NCBI GenBank assembly: GCA_043228905.1
Contig: JBHGNT010000013.1
Location: forward strand, 2,604,001-2,668,000
Reading direction: 5' to 3'
DNA from: Azolla caroliniana
Lineage: Eukaryota; Polypodiophyta
Length of the DNA: 64,000 bases
This document shows positions 54,388-64,000 of the stretch, piece by piece. Within the stretch, counting starts at the first letter, position 1. Each line of letters begins with the position of its first letter. The notes beneath the pieces were generated by a model. That model did not search any database, was not told where the DNA came from, and was given only the letters and a program-made list of their open reading frames with translations. Position numbers and translations under genes: made by a program.

Positions 54388-55290
54388 AAAAAGTCGAAAC
54401 AAATTGCTTATTTCAAGTCCAAAGGGGAAGTTATTGTCTTTGGTGACATGAATGCTTGTACAAGAAGTTTCCAACTTGATGCACAACAATCTTTCATGCC
54501 ACATATCTGAAGGATGCAAGAGGGTATACAAATGTAGCCGCTCTTCTAGCGATGAAAAAGATCCAGACCAATTTGGGAAGTTACTCCTACAAATGTGCAA
54601 TAGTACAGAATTGCTTATTGCAAATGTTGTCTCCTTATGGCCCAAACACTAATAGTTTTACATGTAGAAAACACTATCATAATGGAAATAGTGTGTGAAG
54701 GATTATGTGTGGAAGCGTCAGACAAACCGTCCTAGCCGTGTGGCAACAGAAAGAGAGAGATAGATTAATACGCAAGAGAGACAGAGAAAGAGCAGAACGT
54801 TTAAAAATTCTATTACAAACAATAATAGTTCTCTGTACATAAAGCGTGCTCAACCGCACTATTTATACAAGTCCTAAGAGGACTGACAGAAGTACAGTGT
54901 ACTTCAATGCTCACTCGAGCGTTTGACGCAAACTACGAGACTATTAATTACCTAGTAGTCTAGGCTACTTAGGAATTTATGTATTGACCTCAAATGTATG
55001 CATAGGTTTGATTGTGAGAAGACCATTGAAGATAATAAACAACCCACTTGAGGATGAACCTTAAGTGAGCGCCCATGTACTCCAAGATGGTTGAGGAAAT
55101 GTTACAAATGACAAAGATACAACATGGTGCCACACTAGAATGAAAATGGGAAGCTTTTAAGAAAGTCATTCTCTTATGTGCAAATGAATGCTTTTCGACT
55201 AAGCACACATCTTGGAAACGCATCAAGAAATGTAGTTCAAAGAAAAAATGGTTTGATAAAGAATGTCATGAAGCTTGAAAGCGCATTATG
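54388..55290 (+). pseudogene. Endonuclease-like fragment of a non-LTR element, split by an LTR
   Basis: The left part (54388-54655) reads KGEVIVFGDMNA and, after a frame change, FGKLLLQMCNSTELLIAN, as in the apurinic-type endonuclease domain of LINE-like elements. The right part (about 55160-55280) has KWFDKECHEA, the typical downstream motif of such proteins. The gap holds LTR sequence (54692-54972). All parts are frameshifted. The family is inferred from motif order only. Confidence 0.45.
54692..54972 (-). repeat. Partial copia LTR, minus orientation
   Basis: Shares GCGTGCTCAAC, ACTATTTATACAAGTCCT and TGACAGAAGTACA with the LTR at 60054-60460. The promoter-side (U3) end is truncated. It lies between the two endonuclease fragments. 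Confidence 0.7.
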
Positions 55291-55540
55291 ATTTTGGATG
55301 TGGGTAAAAGCATGGGAATGGGAACAATTAGATGTGTCCTTGACATAGCTAATTAGCTGTGCAAAAAGCTACCAGTGATTTAGTCATTTTGCAATTATAG
55401 GATATTAGTAAAACGTGATCTCAAATAAAGATATTCTATTAAATGTGCACCATAAATAAAGACACTAGAATGTTTTAATTATATAAATGAGCACCATAAA
55501 TGAAAAATTAGAATGTTTTAATTATATAAATGAAATATTA

Positions 55541-56036
55541 ATTATACACCAAATTCCTAGGTGGATTCAATGCTCCATTATGCATGATCAATTGCCACAT
55601 CACGTTGGCCAACACTTTGTGACTATTGAGGCTTTCATTCCTCTGTTGGCTACCATGAAACCTTCCTCGCAACATCCCTCACATTCTAGTCATCCATGAG
55701 CTATCATTGTACGCCAAATTCTTAGGTGGATTCAATGCTCCATTATGCATGATCAATTGCCACATCACGTTGGCCAACACTTTGTGACTATTGAGGCTTT
55801 CATTCCTCTGTTGGCTACCATGAAACCTTCCTCGCAACATCCCTCACATTCTAGTCATCCATGAGCTATCATTGTACGCCAAATTCTTAGGTGGATTCAA
55901 TGCTCCATTATGCATGATCAATTGCCACATCACGTTGGCCAACACTTTGTGACTATTGAGGCTTTCATTCCTCTGTTGGCTACCATGAAAACTTCCTCGC
56001 AACATCCCTCACATTCTAGTCATCCATGAGCTACCA
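55541..56036. repeat. Three tandem copies of a 165-bp unit
   Basis: Units start at CCAAATTC (55549, 55714, 55879) and read GGTGGATTCAATGCTCC ... CATCCATGAGCTAT. They are almost identical, so the amplification is recent. An open frame through the first unit is incidental. Confidence 0.92.
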
Positions 56037-56666
56037 TCGTACGCTCCTCGATTGCAGCCACTATTCGCTCCAATTGAATTCGCTCCTCTATTGTCAAAAT
56101 TATACGCTCAGTTGCCGCCACTGTTTAGTCCTAGATTGTTGTCGCTGATCACTCCTCGATTGCTGTTGTCATGAATACATAAACATCATGTCTTCACTTG
56201 GGCTTGAACCCAAGATCTTGTAATACATAATCAACAACCCCACCATTAAGATAGCCCATGATCATATGAGATGATAAAAGCTACTTCTTGTAATACGTTG
56301 ATTATTGTAAATACTCTGGAACATTCTAGAACATCCTAGAACATCTTAGAATATTCTAGGTGAAGAACATTCTAGAACATTATAGAAATCTCTAGGCTAT
56401 TCTATGGGAACCTATAAATAAGGGCATACATGAACTCCCAAATCAATTCAAATCAAACTATCAGAACCAAGACAGAAGATAGAGTGACAGAAGAAAGATA
56501 TATCGAAATCACAAGAAGAGGAATGAAATGATAAGAGAAGAATGAATGTATTAAAGTAGAATGAGAATGGATACAAGATAGGCGATGAGAGCAGGATAAA
56601 GGAGAGAGAACAGGATAAAGGAGAGAGAGAAATTCGAATCAAACTCCATAATTTCGTGATGTTTAT

Positions 56667-57240
56667 ACAACAGTATAAAGGAGAGAGAGAAATTCGAATC
56701 AAACTCCATAATTTCGAGGAATTTGTCAAAGAATTTAAAGCTTGCTCTGGAGATATAGATGGGGCAAGAACAACGATCAACAAGATTCGTACACTACGTC
56801 AAGGTGATCAGCCAACATCGACATATGCCTCCAATTTTCGTCTCATTGCAAACGATATTCCTTGGGACGAACAAGCCCTAATGGAGCAGTTTCGTTCTGG
56901 TCTTCGTAGCGATGTAAAAGACTTACTTCTTACATTCCCCGAGGATCCAAAATCTCTTACAGAAACTATTAGTCGAGCAATACGATGTGATAACCGTCCT
57001 TTTGAGCGTCGATGTGAACGACAACAACAAATAACAAGGTCAAGATTCACACCAACTTATGCATCAGTAATGACGCAATCATCTCCAAGGCAAACATATA
57101 GCCTTGCACCAACTCCGAGGCAACCATGTAGTCTAACCCCAATGGATAGGCCTACACCCATGGAGATCGATATGCCGCAACGATGTCGAGCAAACCGTCT
57201 ATGCTTATATTGTGGAGGTCAAGGCCACGACGTTAGGTAA
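56667..57240 (+). pseudogene. gag fragment of the decayed chromovirus relative
   Basis: Contains TLRQGDQPTSTYASNFRL, LMEQFRSGLRSDVKDLL and PTPMEID, aligned by eye with the intact gag at 13221-14390. The zinc knuckle begins CLYCGGQGH but is lost after a frameshift. The N-terminal coiled coil is deleted. The gag/pol boundary near 57360-57375 keeps the same -1 frame relation as in the young element. Confidence 0.8.
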
Positions 57241-57364
57241 ATCAAATTCACTATGACAATAAAACTGAGTCCAACATTTTAGAAACACTTAGTGATCCGA
57301 ATGTTATGAATAATCCACCCTTGTCCAATAAGTTTGAAGTCCTAAGCCAATTAGAAGAGGAGTC

Positions 57365-59047
57365 AAACGAATAAGTCCGGCCAAAATAGGAGCCATTTGG
57401 TTGGACAACTCTAGATCTATACAACCTAGTGTAGGTTCCATTTCTTCCAAGCATGTTAGTAGAGTCTTCTGAGCCCAAGTACAAGTTAGGACACCAAGTT
57501 GTCAACTTCAGGTCCAAGCCCTCTTAGATACCGGTGCCAATTCTTGTTTCATGAATAGAGATTTTGCCCAAAAACATCAAATATCCTTGCATACCCTTCC
57601 TTGTCCGGTTTCTGTAGTAGTAATTGATGGACGTCCTATAGCTTCTGGGAAGATATTCAAAGAGTCTGAGCCAATCCACATACTCTTAGGTGATTTAGGA
57701 TGTGTAGTTTCCTTTAACATAATACGCAACCCCGAGCATCCAATTGTCCTTGGTTTGAGCTACATAACCCAAGAATCGATTGGAGGAGCCGAGAAATTTG
57801 GTGCTCTTCATCAAACAACATCATTGCTAAGGATTGAACCCAAGACTCTTCCCTTAAAGAAGGTTCTACCACTGCACCATCTCCTTTTCATCAAATCTCA
57901 ACCATTACATTGCAACAATTGTCCTTTGTGGGAGGAAAGGAGGAACTTTTCTTATTTGCAGTATCAGTGACACCTTCTAGTGCCACTCAAGGGAATTCAT
58001 ACATCCAAATTCCCAAAAAATATCAAGAATATGCTGATGTCTTTGATAAAGTCAAAGCTAGTGCACTTCCAAATCATCGACCGTACGACTGTCCCATTGA
58101 TTTTCAACTAGGAAAAGAGCCACCATGGGGTCCGATCTACAATTTATCACCAACTAGGCTTGAGTTTCTTCGAAAATACATCGAGGAGAATCTTGCACAT
58201 GGGTTCATTGGACATTCGAAGTCTCCAGCCGGTGCTGCCATATTTTTTGTGAAGAAAAAGGACGGTTCGATTTGTTTGGTCATGGACTATCGGGGATTAA
58301 ATAAAGTCACCATAAGAAATAGGTATGCTCTACCTTTAATCTCCAATCTTTTAGAGTGCATTGGTGGGGCAAAGAATTTTACAAAAATCGATTTAAGGGG
58401 TGCATATAATCTAGTTCGAATTCGATCGGGAGATGAGTGGAAAACTACATTTCACACTCAGTATGGTCATTTTGAGTATACAGTCATGCCTTTTGGGCTC
58501 ACAAATGCACATGTAGTTTTCCAACATATGGCAAACAACATTTTCCAAGATTTTCTGGATATCTTTCTTATCATCTATTTAGATGATCTGCTGATTTGCT
58601 CGAAAACACAGGAGGAGCATGATATACATGTTTGGAAAGTACTTGAACGCTTAAGAAAGTATGGTTTGTATGCCAAACTTGAGAAGTGCAGTTTTGACAA
58701 CGAACAAGTCGAATTGTTGGGTTATACTATTTCATCCAAGGGTATCTTCATGGATCCAGCAAAAGTCAAAACAATATTGGAATGGCAACCCCCACGTTCT
58801 ATTCGAGATGTCCAATGTTTCCTTGGCTTTGCTAACTTCTATTGCAAATTCATATGGAATTATTCAAAGATAATGTTGCCTCTCACCCAACTCACCAAGA
58901 AAGATCAAGCATTTGTTTGGACTAATGAAGTGGACATGGCCTTTACTCAGCTCAAAAAGGCATCCACATCAACTCCTATCTTAGCGTATATTGATCCCGA
59001 AAAGCCATTTACTATTGAGGTGGATGTGTCAGATTTTGCATTGGGGA
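57365..59047 (+). pseudogene. protease and RT of the decayed chromovirus relative
   Basis: Protease: LLDTGANSCFMNRDFA-type sequence near 57525-57560. A frameshift with extra sequence occurs around 57765-57900, including tRNA-like motifs on the minus strand. RT then runs in one frame from 57910: [49 protein letters not shown] and the catalytic YLDD (near 58580). RNase H begins FTIEVDVSDFALG and is cut at 59047 by a solo LTR. The wording confirms a shared lineage with the element at 9174-14953. Confidence 0.85.
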
Positions 59048-59474
59048 TGTTGAGATACAAGCTCAACATTGGCCGGATCGGCTGTGCAAGCCGAGAACCG
59101 GATCGGTTGGGATCGATTGGTTAGGCCGGACCGGTGCGTAAACCAGTGCGCAGACCGGTACGCAATGAGAAGCCGTAGCGGTGCGTAAACCGCGAGGCCG
59201 TTGGAAAGATATTCCGCGTAGGAATATATTTTGGGAGTTAGTGTAGAGCTCATTTATGAGCATTGAAGTACGTGACAGTACTTCTGTCAGTCCGTATGAA
59301 CTTGTATAAAAGTGCTCACTGAGTACATCCTATGTACAGATTGAGTATTATTTTTTGAATTGATTTTCTGTGTGTTCTCTCTCTTTGTCTCTCCCGTGTA
59401 CTATGTAGCTCTCCATTAAACCTATGTATTTTCTATGTTCGGTTTTCTATTGCTTCCGCACTCTATTCTTTACA
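59048..59474 (+). mobile_element. Solo copia LTR inserted in RNase H
   Basis: 427 bp from TGTTGAGATAC to TTCTTTACA, with TTGTATAAAAG near 59300. GGGA at both flanks (59044-59047 and 59475-59478) is a 4-bp trace of the target duplication. The gypsy frame resumes directly afterwards (SILSQLGKD). Confidence 0.85.
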
Positions 59475-60053
59475 GGGAGTATCCTATCACAACTAGGCAA
59501 GGACGGGCAGTCCCATCTAGTTGCGTTTCACTCGCGAAAATTTACTGTTGCGGATATAAACTACGAGGTGCATGACAAGGAGTTATTAGCTGTGGTTGAC
59601 TCTTTTGAGCAATGGCGACATTTCTTGGAAGGATCGCCTCATCAAATCACCATTTATAGTGATCATAAAAATCTTACATATTTTCAAACAACTCGAGTGT
59701 TAAATAGGAGACAGGCTCGGTGGGCACAATTTCTAACTCGTTTTGATTTCAAGATCATTTTCCGCCCAAGGAAACAACAAGGGAAAGCAAATGCTCTATC
59801 TCGACGATCATATCTCGCACTTCGTCCTGGAGACTCGGCCTTCGACAATCAAAAGAAAATTCTCCTAGGACCATCAAAGCTACAAGCAACAACAATTTAT
59901 GCCATGCCACTTGAATCAAGCCTTGTGGATACTATTCGGCAACGACTTCACTTTGATGATTTCGCTAAGGATGTCTTAGCCCACATTAGTCCAAGCACTG
60001 CATCTTGCTCCACATTGCAAGGGTCATCTCAACACTATTAGGAATTCAAATAG
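59475..60053 (+). pseudogene. RNase H and pre-integrase segment of the decayed chromovirus relative
   Basis: Reads [39 protein letters not shown] and [10 protein letters not shown], then continues past the RNase H end. There is a Gln codon where the young element has TAG (DNQKK). It becomes interrupted at about 60040 and is cut by the copia LTR at 60054. No integrase follows. Confidence 0.85.
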
Positions 60054-60460
60054 TGTAAAACAATAGCGTGCAGAAGCAATAGAAAACCAAACACAGAAAC
60101 ATAGGTTTAATGGAGAGCTTGAATATACACAGTACGCGGGAGAGACAGAGAAAGAGCAGAACAACTTAAATCTGTTATCAACAACTCTGTAAAATTCTTT
60201 GTACATACAACGTGCTCAACAACACTATTTATACAAGTCCTGAGAGGACTGACAGAAGTACAATGTACTTCAATGCTCACATGAGCATCTGACACTAACT
60301 ACCTAGTAGTCTAGGCTGCTACTAGGCTTCCGGTTACTACTTGATCTGGCTAACCGGCTCCCCAACTCACCGGCTCACCGATCTGGTTCATCCTTCCGGA
60401 TGCCGATCCGGCTTAGGCTTATTCAGCCAATCTGGATCCGGTTGAGGTTGCCGCTCAACA
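60054..60460 (-). repeat. 3' LTR of the minus-strand copia
   Basis: 407 bp, TGTTGAGCGGC to TTGTTTTACA on the minus strand. TATA-like TTGTATAAATAG lies at about 60232-60221. It shares its downstream half with the solo LTR at 59048-59474, while U3 has diverged strongly. Confidence 0.85.
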
Positions 60461-60691
60461 CTCCCCCTCAAGCTCAACTTGAGGTCGGATCGTAGTGTCA
60501 ATCTCCATGGCAGCCGGTCCTTCCACCCGGCTCCTTTTGGCGTCACTTCGCCTCGCTCGCACTCCTCATCCGGTCCTGTCCCGTTTGCCGCGACCCTTCT
60601 GATTTTGCGCACCTCGACCTCCTTGGTTGGCTTGTCTGCTCAACAGGCCCAATTCAGCTCCCTTGCTGCTGTGACTTCGGCGCTTGCCGAT

Positions 60692-61232
60692 TCACCGATT
60701 CCTCCGTGTTGGCGTCGACTTTCGCTGCCTTCTCGCCCTCTTGGCCTTGAATTGATCCGGTTCTTCCAAATCCGTCTGTTGAACAGAATCGGATGTCTCC
60801 AATTCCTTCCAGCTCTTGTCCGAATCAGTCGCTCTCGATTCGTCTTCTGGTTCCAGGCCCTTCACCACATCGGACCATGTTCGAGTCTTGGCCTTCTTCT
60901 TCCGGTCGGCTTTGTCCTTCTTGACTCTGCCATCGCTACCGCTTGTTCCGACTTGTTTGGATGTGTCAACTTCCTTTGTCGACTCAGCTCCTTTATTCTT
61001 CTTGTTTCTCCCTTTGTCGGTTCTTCCCTCACCGGTGCAATCAGTAGTTTCTTTGCCTTTGCCAGTTTCGGTGTCTTTGCCCATTCTCCCCCTCAAGTGT
61101 GGCACGTCGAGATGCTGAACACCAAGCATTTCGGTGAAGTGCTGCAACTTGTCCGACCCAAGCGGTTTGGTGAAGATGTTGGCAACTTGCCGATCCGTAT
61201 GAACATACCGACGTTAGACTTCACCGCTTAGG
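60692..61232 (-). pseudogene. copia pol C-terminus with a charged extension
   Basis: The frame continues from RNase H (VANIFTKPLGS, LGVQHLDVPHLRGR) for about 135 more residues that are rich in Lys, Asp and Glu (GKGKETTDCTGEGR, DKADRKKKAKTR, KRARRQRKSTPTRR). Most copia Pol proteins end near HLRGR. The extension is low-complexity and may be a read-on of non-coding sequence or a real added domain. Confidence 0.5.
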
Positions 61233-61237
61233 ACACG

Positions 61238-61997
61238 TGTTGGGATATCGGTCCCTCCGGATGGGATGTCCGGAGATGAATGACGGCAAGCCCGGTTGCG
61301 GTTACGGAACCGGAGGATGAAGAGTACCCGGCATGAAGCCGGATGAAGAGTACCCGGCTACGGAGCCGGATGATGTAGACCCCGGCTACGGAGCCGGATG
61401 ATGAAGACCCGGCTACGGAGCCGGATGATGAAGACCCGGCTACGGAGCCGGATGACGAAGACCCGGCTACGGAGCCAGATGATGAAGACCCGGCTACAGA
61501 GCCGGATGATGTATGTACCCGGAGAGAGATCCGGATGCGGGGACATATTTGTGAATATGTTTGCCAAGGGCCCTTGAGGCTATATTTGTAAATAGCCCGA
61601 AAGTCATATGTGTATAAATATGACTTAGGGCAAACTGTTTGTTGTTGCTGAAAAGTTGCTGCTCATATTTTTCTGTTTTTTCCACTTAGAGGGAGTGAGG
61701 TGAGCAGCCGAGAGAGAGAGAGAGAGAGAGAGACGAAGAGGTCGTGGCCTCTGTGTATTACCGCCGCCTGTGGCGAAGATAGTGAGCTCAAGGTTGTTGC
61801 CTTGTAGCTTCACCATTGTACATCTCTGTTTATAGTGACAGTTGGAGTTTGAGGACTCCCGTGGTTTTTCCCATTTAGGGTTTTCCACGTAAAACATCCT
61901 GTGTACCTCTCTCTCTATTGTCTTCGTGCATTTTGCATTTCCCGTTTTCTGAGAGTTGATCCTTTTCCTCGGTTGTGGCCGAGCGGGTTTTTCAACA
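61238..61997 (+). mobile_element. Solo copia LTR with perfect target duplication
   Basis: 760 bp, TGTTGGGATATCGG to TTCAACA, same family as the intact copia. The target duplication ACACG (61233-61237 and 61998-62002) is exact, and removing the LTR restores the host RNase H reading frame. U3 contains about seven 27-bp GGCTACGGAGCCGGATGATG units. The hairpin is at 61860-61889. Confidence 0.93.
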
Positions 61998-62985
61998 ACA
62001 CGCTCACGCACGAAGTGGTAGTGCACTTCAATGTGCTTTGTGCAAGCATGGAGGATGGAATACGGGGTTCTTGGCGAGCTGCATGTTGCTCATGTTGTCG
62101 CAGTAGATCAGGATTGGGGATGGCACCTTGATCCGCAGGTCTTGCAGCAGTCGCCGAAACCAAATGGCTTCATAGGTGGCAATGGTAGCGCCCCGGTATT
62201 CAGCCTCAGTGCTCGAAAGGGCCACCGTTGGCTGCTTTTTGCTGCTCCACGCAATCGCCATGCTACCCAAGGAAAACATATAGCCGGAGGTGGATTGATG
62301 ATCCGATGCATTGACAACCCAGTCGACATCGGTGTAGCCAACTAGCTCTTAAGTTATACCATGCTGGTAGAACAGTCCCCGGTCCTTCGTGCCGCTCACA
62401 TATCGCAAAATTCGATGTGCGCACAAAAGGTGCTCCACAATCAGCTTTTGCATATATTGGCTGATTATGCCGACCGGATAACTGATGTCGGGTCAGGTGA
62501 TTGTCAAATATATAAGGTTTCCGACGATTTATTGGAACCGCTTCTCATCACAGGCCGATTCGGTGTGGGGACAGAGCTTTTGGTTCCGGTCTAGGGGTGA
62601 GGAGATCGGTCGGCATTCCGTCATGCCGAACTTGCAAAACATATTCAACACATAGTGTCTTTGTGAGAGCAGTATGCCATCGGGGGTTCGGATCACCTCG
62701 ATCCCAAGGAAATAGTGAAGGTCCCCCAGGTCCTTCATCTCAAATGCGTCCGACAGTTAGGACTTGACGCGGTTGATTTCATCGAGTCCGGGTTTGGTGA
62801 TGACTAGATCATCAACATACAACAAGATGCAAACCGAAACGTCTGGACCTTGCCGGATGAACAACGAAGAGTTGGACTTGGAGACCGCAAACCCCATCTT
62901 ACGCAACCGGTGCGTGATCTTCGCATTCGAAGCTCGGGGGGCTTGTTTCAGACCGTAAAGTGACTTCTTGAGCCGGCACACTTCT
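61998..62985 (-). pseudogene. copia RT and RNase H fragments
   Basis: RT from 62981 has the first catalytic block, then YVDD in CILLYVDDLV. A stop lies near 62760. The next block (62738-62529) is DLHYFLGIEVIRTPDG with FGMTECRPISSPLD. After a gap with several breaks, RNase H (62279-62003) has VALSSTEAEYRGA, RRLLQDLRIKVPSPILIYCDN and the His-rich HVRER-type end. The upstream part of the element (integrase, gag) is not present, because gag-protease of a different copia lineage adjoins at about 62986. Confidence 0.8.
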
Positions 62986-64000
62986 CCCTTTGCTGAACTT
63001 CATGACTCCGTTCCGGATGCTACCAGTGTAGCCTTCATCGTCTAGCCGATCGGCTGATATTAGGTTTAGTCGAACCTCTGGAACGTGTCAGACATCCTTC
63101 AACAGCAACTTGCATCCGGTTGGTGTTGCCAACCACACGTCTCCTATGCCGACAATTTGGCATGTACCTTCATTCCCTATCCGGACACAATCGTGCTCAC
63201 CGGCTGTGTAGGATGAGAAGCATTTCCGGTCCAGGGTTAGGTGGAACGAAACTCCGGAATCAACAACCCACGTTGTCTCGTCACCGGCAAGGTTCAACTC
63301 ACTCTGCTCAGTGATGAGCATCAACTTCTCTTCACTTGCTGTGATTGCCGTTGTTCCCTTTCGGTCTGGTCCTCGCCGATCCGAACCGTTTCGGTCCGGT
63401 GACTTCTTTGAATCGGTACTGTCGGTTCCCTTGTCCTTCCAGAAATGCTGACAGTTCTTCTAGAAGTGCCCCGGTTTGCCGCAATAGAAGCAAGTGGGCC
63501 TCCCCCTTGACTTTGACCGTGTCCCTAACTTTTCCCGGTTTTGGGGACTGCGGTTCCTTTGTCTTCCGCGTTCTGATTCGGTAAGGAGCACTTTGGGGTC
63601 GGAGATCACCTCTTTGTCTTTCCGACACGCCTCCTCATCTAGCAAGCTCGACTTGACTCTAGCTAGGGACAATTGTTTTCCTTTCGGCCCGGCGTTGCCC
63701 AAAATGACAACTAATGTCTCCCAGCTATCCGGGAGGGAACCGAGCAGGAGCAATGCTAGTACCTCATCAGCGAGGGGTACTTCCAACGATGTTGCCTGGT
63801 GTATCAGCCCCTGGAAGGCATTCATGTGTTTTGCCATACTGGAGCCATCTTGGTATCAGAGTCTTACTAGCTTCTGGAATATCGAAACCCGATTAACAAC
63901 ATTTTTATTCTGAAACATAATGCCGATCTTCTCTCAGAGCTCATGAGCCTTGCTCTCTTCATTGAAGTTGTTGTACAGGCTCATTCGATGAAGCACCATA
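62986..64000 (-). pseudogene. copia gag-protease of the intact-element family, 3' end replaced
   Basis: Continues beyond the window edge. On the minus strand: gag (SLEVPLADEVLALLLLGSLP, then LTESERGRQRNRSPQ), zinc knuckle starting CFYCGKPGHF with a damaged end (63485-63450), protease with VVDSGVSFHLT (near 63270), and the start of the pre-integrase region (IRNGVMKFS-type). At about 62986 the sequence jumps directly to the RT of another copia. Stops near 63450, 63860 and 63085 show decay. Confidence 0.8.

Larger units (their letters stand above)
56167..60053 (+). mobile_element. Decayed gypsy related to the young chromovirus
   Basis: Starts with LTR-like TGTCATGAATAC (56167), a TATA box CCTATAAATA (56411) and an antisense tRNA-like module. 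The 5' leader and the first part of gag are deleted. Gag resumes at HNFEEFVKEFKACSGD, close in sequence to the chromovirus at 9174-14953. Protease, RT and RNase H follow, and the element stops just before integrase, where a minus-strand copia LTR (60054) interrupts it. A solo copia LTR (59048-59474) splits RNase H. A short tandem duplication occurs at 56615-56715. Confidence 0.85.
60054..62985 (-). mobile_element. 3' half of a copia element (RT, RNase H, 3' LTR), minus strand
   Basis: On the minus strand: RT (VCRLKKSLYGLKQAPR at 62981, YVDDLVI near 62820, MKDLGDLHYFLGIEV near 62735), then RNase H (AIAWSSKKQPTVALSSTEAEY near 62250, ILIYCDN). A solo LTR interrupts it (61238-61997), and the frame continues with DRQVANIFTKPLGSDKL. 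A charged C-terminal extension follows, then a polypurine tract (TTGAGGGGGAG, 60471-60461) and a 3' LTR at 60054-60460. The RT wording is of a different copia lineage from the intact element. Confidence 0.85.

Overview
This is plant nuclear DNA, most likely from a flowering plant, though a fern or gymnosperm is not excluded. The evidence is short GT-AG introns, a GMA12/MNN10-type glycosyltransferase, an intronless AN1 zinc-finger stress-associated protein, long GA/CT microsatellites, telomere-like CCCTAA repeats upstream of a gene, and abundant nested Ty1/copia and Ty3/gypsy LTR retrotransposons. I could not assign a species.

Layout. 1-6 kb: a broken ORF of unknown family on the plus strand (2-748), a frameshifted ORF on the minus strand (1135-2097), and a six-exon minus-strand gene (2365-5899). 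The exons of that gene join in phase to give about 614 residues with a coiled-coil stretch and a RING-H2-like Cys/His cluster. Its largest intron is a TAGCTAATTAGCTA tandem array. 6-19 kb: an old minus-strand gypsy element cut by at least four later insertions. One of these is a very young chromodomain-bearing gypsy (9174-14953) with LTRs that differ only in a GA tract, a 5-bp target duplication, a candidate -1 frameshift site and a candidate self-priming primer-binding site. 20-26 kb: a full-length copia element (20304-25686) with an intact 1357-residue polyprotein. 26-33 kb: a degraded minus-strand copia, a palindromic pair of gypsy 3' ends with tandem repeats, and the 3' end of another copia. 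33-39 kb: AT-rich sequence with one non-LTR retrotransposon fragment and a duplicated tRNA-like repeat. 39-48 kb: the host genes, a GT34-like glycosyltransferase (41046-43831, plus) and an AN1-only SAP (46898-47662, minus). 48-52.5 kb: a MITE, microsatellites and featureless AT-rich DNA. 52.5-64 kb: a second nest, with a decayed copia gag-protease, a split endonuclease fragment, a 165-bp x3 tandem repeat, a decayed relative of the young chromovirus, solo LTRs, and minus-strand copia remains that include a chimeric junction.

The most interesting candidate is the young chromovirus. Its gag and RT motifs look more like fungal/vertebrate (Tf1/sushi-type) elements than the usual plant clades. A 12-nt segment lying where its transcript should begin is the exact complement of the sequence just inside its 5' LTR, as expected for self-primed reverse transcription. 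Its LTR begins with an antisense tRNA-like module, and similar antisense modules sit in three other gypsy-like LTRs of this window. All calls come from reading the sequence by eye; no database or alignment was run.
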